A stretch of 24,928 bases of DNA, taken from positions 1 through 24,928 of the forward strand of contig CAAETU010000035.1 in the NCBI GenBank assembly GCA_900759045.1, in the 5' to 3' direction. Position 1 is the first letter of the stretch, and the number at the start of each line of letters is the position of its first letter. The translations under genes and the position numbers were made by a program. The notes under the pieces are model-generated. The model made no database searches. It was not told the origin of the DNA and saw only the letters and a list, made by a program, of their open reading frames with translations. The stretch is from an uncultured Collinsella sp. (GTDB lineage Bacteria; Actinomycetota; Coriobacteriia; Coriobacteriales; Coriobacteriaceae). Positions 22,850 through 24,928 of this stretch are shown here, piece by piece.

Positions 22850-23857
22850 GTGGCGAACGCCATCGATCAGCTCACGGACCGAGTGCTCGTACTTGGCCGC
22901 CTCACCATCGTCCGCCGCGCTATTACTGCCGTGGCGGTCACGATTTCCGCCGTTCTCCAGACATTCCTGATCCAGGCGTTCATTCAGCCCGCCGACTTGC
23001 TTCCGAGCGGCCTCACCGGCGTTGCGGTCCTGCTCGATCGCGTTACCTCGCTGGGCGGCGTTCACATCGACATCTCGCTCGGTATGCTCGCGCTCAACAT
23101 CCCCGTGGCGCTCCTATGCTGGAGCGGCATCAGCAAGCGCTTCGTCATCTTTTCGATGATGCAGGTCGTGCTCTCGTCGCTGTTCCTCAACGTCTTTCAC
23201 TTCGCTCCATTTTTGGGCGACAAGATCATGCTCATCATTTTTGGCGGCGTGGTCTCGGGTCTGGGCGCTGCCATCGCACTTAAATCCGGCGCATCCACCG
23301 GCGGCACCGACTTTATCGCGCTGTGGGTCTCCAACCACACGGGCAAGACCATCTGGGGCGTCATCTTTGGTTTCAACTGCTTTATCCTGGCGATCTTTGG
23401 CTTTATGTTTGGCTGGGACAAGGCGGCGTATTCCATCGTGTTCCAGTTTATTTCGACCAAGACCATCGACAGTTTCTATCGTCGCTACGATCGCGTGACG
23501 CTGCAGATCACGACGCGTAAGGCAGACGAGGTCATGACTGCCTACGTAAACCATTTTCAGCACGGCATTAGCTGCGCCGAGGTCGTCGGCGGATATAGCC
23601 GCGAAAAGATGTACCTGCTGAACACCGTTGTCTCGACCTACGAGAGTCAGGACATTATCAAGCTGGTGTGCGACGTTGATTCCGGCGCCGTGATCAACGT
23701 GTTCCACACGCTCAACTTTGTGGGCGGCTGGTGGGGTGGTCATGTCGACGAGCCCATGCCCACGGCCGTTCCCGATCCCGACAAGCCCGCACGCATGGTC
23801 AGCAGGCAGGCGCGCCTCAGCGAACAGGACAGCCTGCAGCAGGACGACGGCAAGTAG
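22850..23857 (+). CDS. YitT-family membrane protein (DUF2179 C-terminal domain)
   Basis: A 335-aa protein with five to six membrane segments (about 20-205). The family block QPADLLPSGLTGVAVLLD (46-63) and the loop GASTGGTDFIALWVSNHTGK (about 147-166) are typical. A soluble DUF2179-type domain follows (YDRVTLQITTRKADEVMTAY..., about 213-295) and an extra polar tail of about 40 residues. No biochemical role is established for the family; transport or membrane signalling is suspected. The start is GTG, spaced from AAAGGAG (22838-22844). It is flanked by the inverted-repeat element and by a terminator, so it is probably transcribed alone. Confidence 0.9.
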   Translation: MANAIDQLTDRVLVLGRLTIVRRAITAVAVTISAVLQTFLIQAFIQPADLLPSGLTGVAVLLDRVTSLGGVHIDISLGMLALNIPVALLCWSGISKRFVIFSMMQVVLSSLFLNVFHFAPFLGDKIMLIIFGGVVSGLGAAIALKSGASTGGTDFIALWVSNHTGKTIWGVIFGFNCFILAIFGFMFGWDKAAYSIVFQFISTKTIDSFYRRYDRVTLQITTRKADEVMTAYVNHFQHGISCAEVVGGYSREKMYLLNTVVSTYESQDIIKLVCDVDSGAVINVFHTLNFVGGWWGGHVDEPMPTAVPDPDKPARMVSRQARLSEQDSLQQDDGK

Positions 23858-23894
23858 GGTATTGGCATTTTGCCGGTCCTGCGCAACCCATCCG

Positions 23895-23939
23895 AACGAG
23901 CCCCCCGAAAGCCCCGTTGCTTTCGAGAGGCTCTCGTTT
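23895..23939 (+). terminator. Terminator-like hairpin after the YitT gene
   Basis: The inner stem CGAAAGC (23906-23912) / GCTTTCG (23919-23925) is nested in an outer stem AACGAGCC / GGCT-CTCGTT (23895-23902 / 23929-23938) and followed by a short T stretch (CGTTTG). The weak T run makes the call moderate. Confidence 0.65.
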
Positions 23940-23945
23940 GCCCAG

Positions 23946-23986
23946 ATAAAACCTACCAAAATGAAGCTGTCGCTTTTTGGTAGGGA
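23946..23986 (+). repeat. CCTACCAAAA-type hairpin repeat, copy 3
   Basis: CCTACCAAAA (23952-23961) and TTTTGGTAGG (23975-23984) pair perfectly over 10 bp with a 13-nt loop. Compared with copy 2 the right arm has T for C, which repairs the A-C mismatch of that copy. Its right edge supplies the possible -35 box of the next gene. Confidence 0.8.
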
Positions 23987-24046
23987 GGGTGTATCGTTTT
24001 ATCATTATGAGGTAATATGAAACTAGACGTTATATACGTATTAGTT
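23977..24046 (+). promoter_or_regulatory. Promoter and operator-like region of the second gntR
   Basis: TTGGTA (23977-23982), a 17-nt spacer and TATCAT (24000-24005) form a good promoter. GACGTTATATACG (24026-24038), read on the minus strand, contains GTATATAACG as in the EamA site, suggesting autoregulation through the same operator family. Further on, ATTTCGAT is repeated in tandem (24047-24062). Confidence 0.5.
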
Positions 24047-24076
24047 ATTTCGATATTTCGATAAGAGTGATTAGAT

Positions 24077-24796
24077 ATGCCTGCACCCAAAAATGCACCG
24101 CTTTACCAGCAGATTTACGACGAAATTAAGGATGCGATCGAGAAAGGTGTTTATGCACCCAAGGAGCGTATTCCGTCCGAGCTTGAGCTAGCCGAGCAGT
24201 ACGATGTGAGCCGCATTACGGTGCGCCGCGCCGTCGAGGAGCTGTGCTCCGATGGCTACCTGGTTAAGCAGCAGGGCCGTGGCACCTTTGTCTCCACGCC
24301 GCACATCAACCGCCAGTTCCACGCTTCGACGCTGCAGACGTTTACCGCGCTGTGTGCCGGCAACGGCATGAAGGCCGGTGCGCACGTGATCGATCGCCAG
24401 ATCGTTCCGGCGCGCCAAAACGAGATGGAGTTCTTTGGCCTGCAGAAGGATGCGCTGCTGCTGCATATCAAGCGCGTGCGTACGGCCGACGGCGAGCCCA
24501 TCTTTGAGGAGAACATCTTTGTGCCGTTTGATGCCTACCGCGAGCTGTTGACGGCCGATCTTGAGGACAAGTCGATTTTTGCCGAGGTCGAGCGTGTTGG
24601 CGGAATCCCGATTGTCTCGGTTGGCTACCGTACGGTCGAGGCCGTTCGAGCTAACGCCGAGCAGGCGGCCGAGCTGGGCATTGCTCCGCACGATCCGCTG
24701 CTCAATCTGCGTGCCGGCTTTACCGGCCCCAATGGCGAGCCGGTCCTGATGGGTAAGCAGTACTACGTGGGATCGCGCTACGTTATGGTCATGTAG
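24077..24796 (+). CDS. GntR-family regulator, HutC/UTRA type (locus regulator 2)
   Basis: The 239-aa regulator has an N-terminal GntR winged helix (LYQQIYDEIKDAIEKG; RIPSELELAEQYDVSRITVR; DGYLVKQQGRGTFVS; about 8-75) and a UTRA effector domain (about 90-235) ending in GKQYYVGSRYVMVM. Operator-like TATAACG-type sequences are found before this gene, the EamA gene and the PTS operon, so it is the best candidate repressor for the transport genes, released by a sugar phosphate. The ribosome binding site is weak (AAGAGTGA, 24063-24070), which suits low expression. The gene is followed by a copy of the structured palindromic element. Confidence 0.92.
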   Translation: MPAPKNAPLYQQIYDEIKDAIEKGVYAPKERIPSELELAEQYDVSRITVRRAVEELCSDGYLVKQQGRGTFVSTPHINRQFHASTLQTFTALCAGNGMKAGAHVIDRQIVPARQNEMEFFGLQKDALLLHIKRVRTADGEPIFEENIFVPFDAYRELLTADLEDKSIFAEVERVGGIPIVSVGYRTVEAVRANAEQAAELGIAPHDPLLNLRAGFTGPNGEPVLMGKQYYVGSRYVMVM

Positions 24797-24801
24797 CTCT
24801 A

Positions 24802-24928
24802 GTTGCGCGGTTTTCCAAACCGCGCAACGGCTCGACGCTGCAAGCCCGCCAGAGCGGCAATCTGCCTTTCAACTTCGGCGGCATGACCAGAAGGTCAATG
24901 CCGCCTCGTTTCAAGGCACCTTGCTCGC
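24802..24928 (+). repeat. Structured palindromic element, copy 3 (after the second gntR, cut by window end)
   Basis: The first hairpin is GTTGCGCGGTTT (24802-24813) / AAACCGCGCAAC (24817-24828). The constant linker GGCTCGACGCTGCAA follows at 24829-24843. The left arm of the long hairpin (24842-24868) contains GAGCG, GCAA, TCT and GCCTT as in copy 2. The terminal hairpin is GGCGGCAT-GACC-AGAA-GGTC-A-ATGCCGCC (24877-24905). The right arm AAGGC-ACC-TTGC-T-CGC runs into the window end, so the outer stem cannot be completed. Confidence 0.85.

Overview
The window looks like chromosome of a GC-rich, anaerobic, gut-type Actinobacterium of the Coriobacteriia, most likely Collinsella or a close relative. 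This placement is an inference from base composition, a rubrerythrin, mannose-family PTS genes beside SIS deglycases, and the general protein style. There is no rRNA or other decisive marker in the window.

Left part (1-14320): a housekeeping region read entirely on the + strand. It holds tRNA-Asp with a clear terminator, an Rrf2-type regulator followed by an unusual MutY-like glycosylase without the iron-sulfur cluster cysteines, rubrerythrin, a small membrane protein, RmuC, an ABC exporter, endonuclease III (Nth), transcription-repair coupling factor (Mfd), a PAP2-type membrane phosphatase, a threonine-aldolase-type PLP enzyme and a GNAT acetyltransferase. DNA maintenance is the main theme (MutY-like, RmuC, Nth, Mfd).

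Middle and right part (14342-24796): a sugar-amine catabolic locus. A minus-strand GntR/UTRA regulator is divergent from a SIS-domain protein. An EamA transporter follows, then a mannose-family PTS (fused EIIA-EIIB, EIIC, EIID) and a second SIS protein closed by a strong terminator. A HAD phosphatase, a YitT-family membrane protein and a second GntR/UTRA regulator complete the region. Two SIS proteins plus a mannose-family PTS is the gene content of the Salmonella gfr (glucoselysine/fructoselysine) system. Both SIS proteins keep a Glu/His pair 16 residues apart, as in the deglycase FraB and in GlmS. The proposed job is PTS uptake and phosphorylation of an Amadori or Heyns compound, then deglycation to a hexose phosphate plus an amine or amino acid. 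Two operator families can be read: TAACTTGTATGCCT-type sites between gntR1 and the first SIS gene, and TATAAYGACYATAACG-type sites before the EamA gene and the PTS operon. A related site lies before the second gntR.

The intergenic DNA is unusually rich in palindromic elements. The most notable is a three-copy family (after mfd, after the first SIS gene, after the second gntR). It has a constant TCGACGCTGCAA linker, a long stem whose sequence changes while its pairing is kept, and a constant GCAA-TCT / ACC-TTGC internal-loop module. It is my best candidate for an undescribed structured RNA or DNA element. Other palindromes are a 90-nt hairpin after rubrerythrin, a 119-bp element with 15-bp perfect terminal inverted repeats before yitT, three copies of a CCTACCAAAA hairpin repeat, and a GGGGACAGG-type REP-like repeat.
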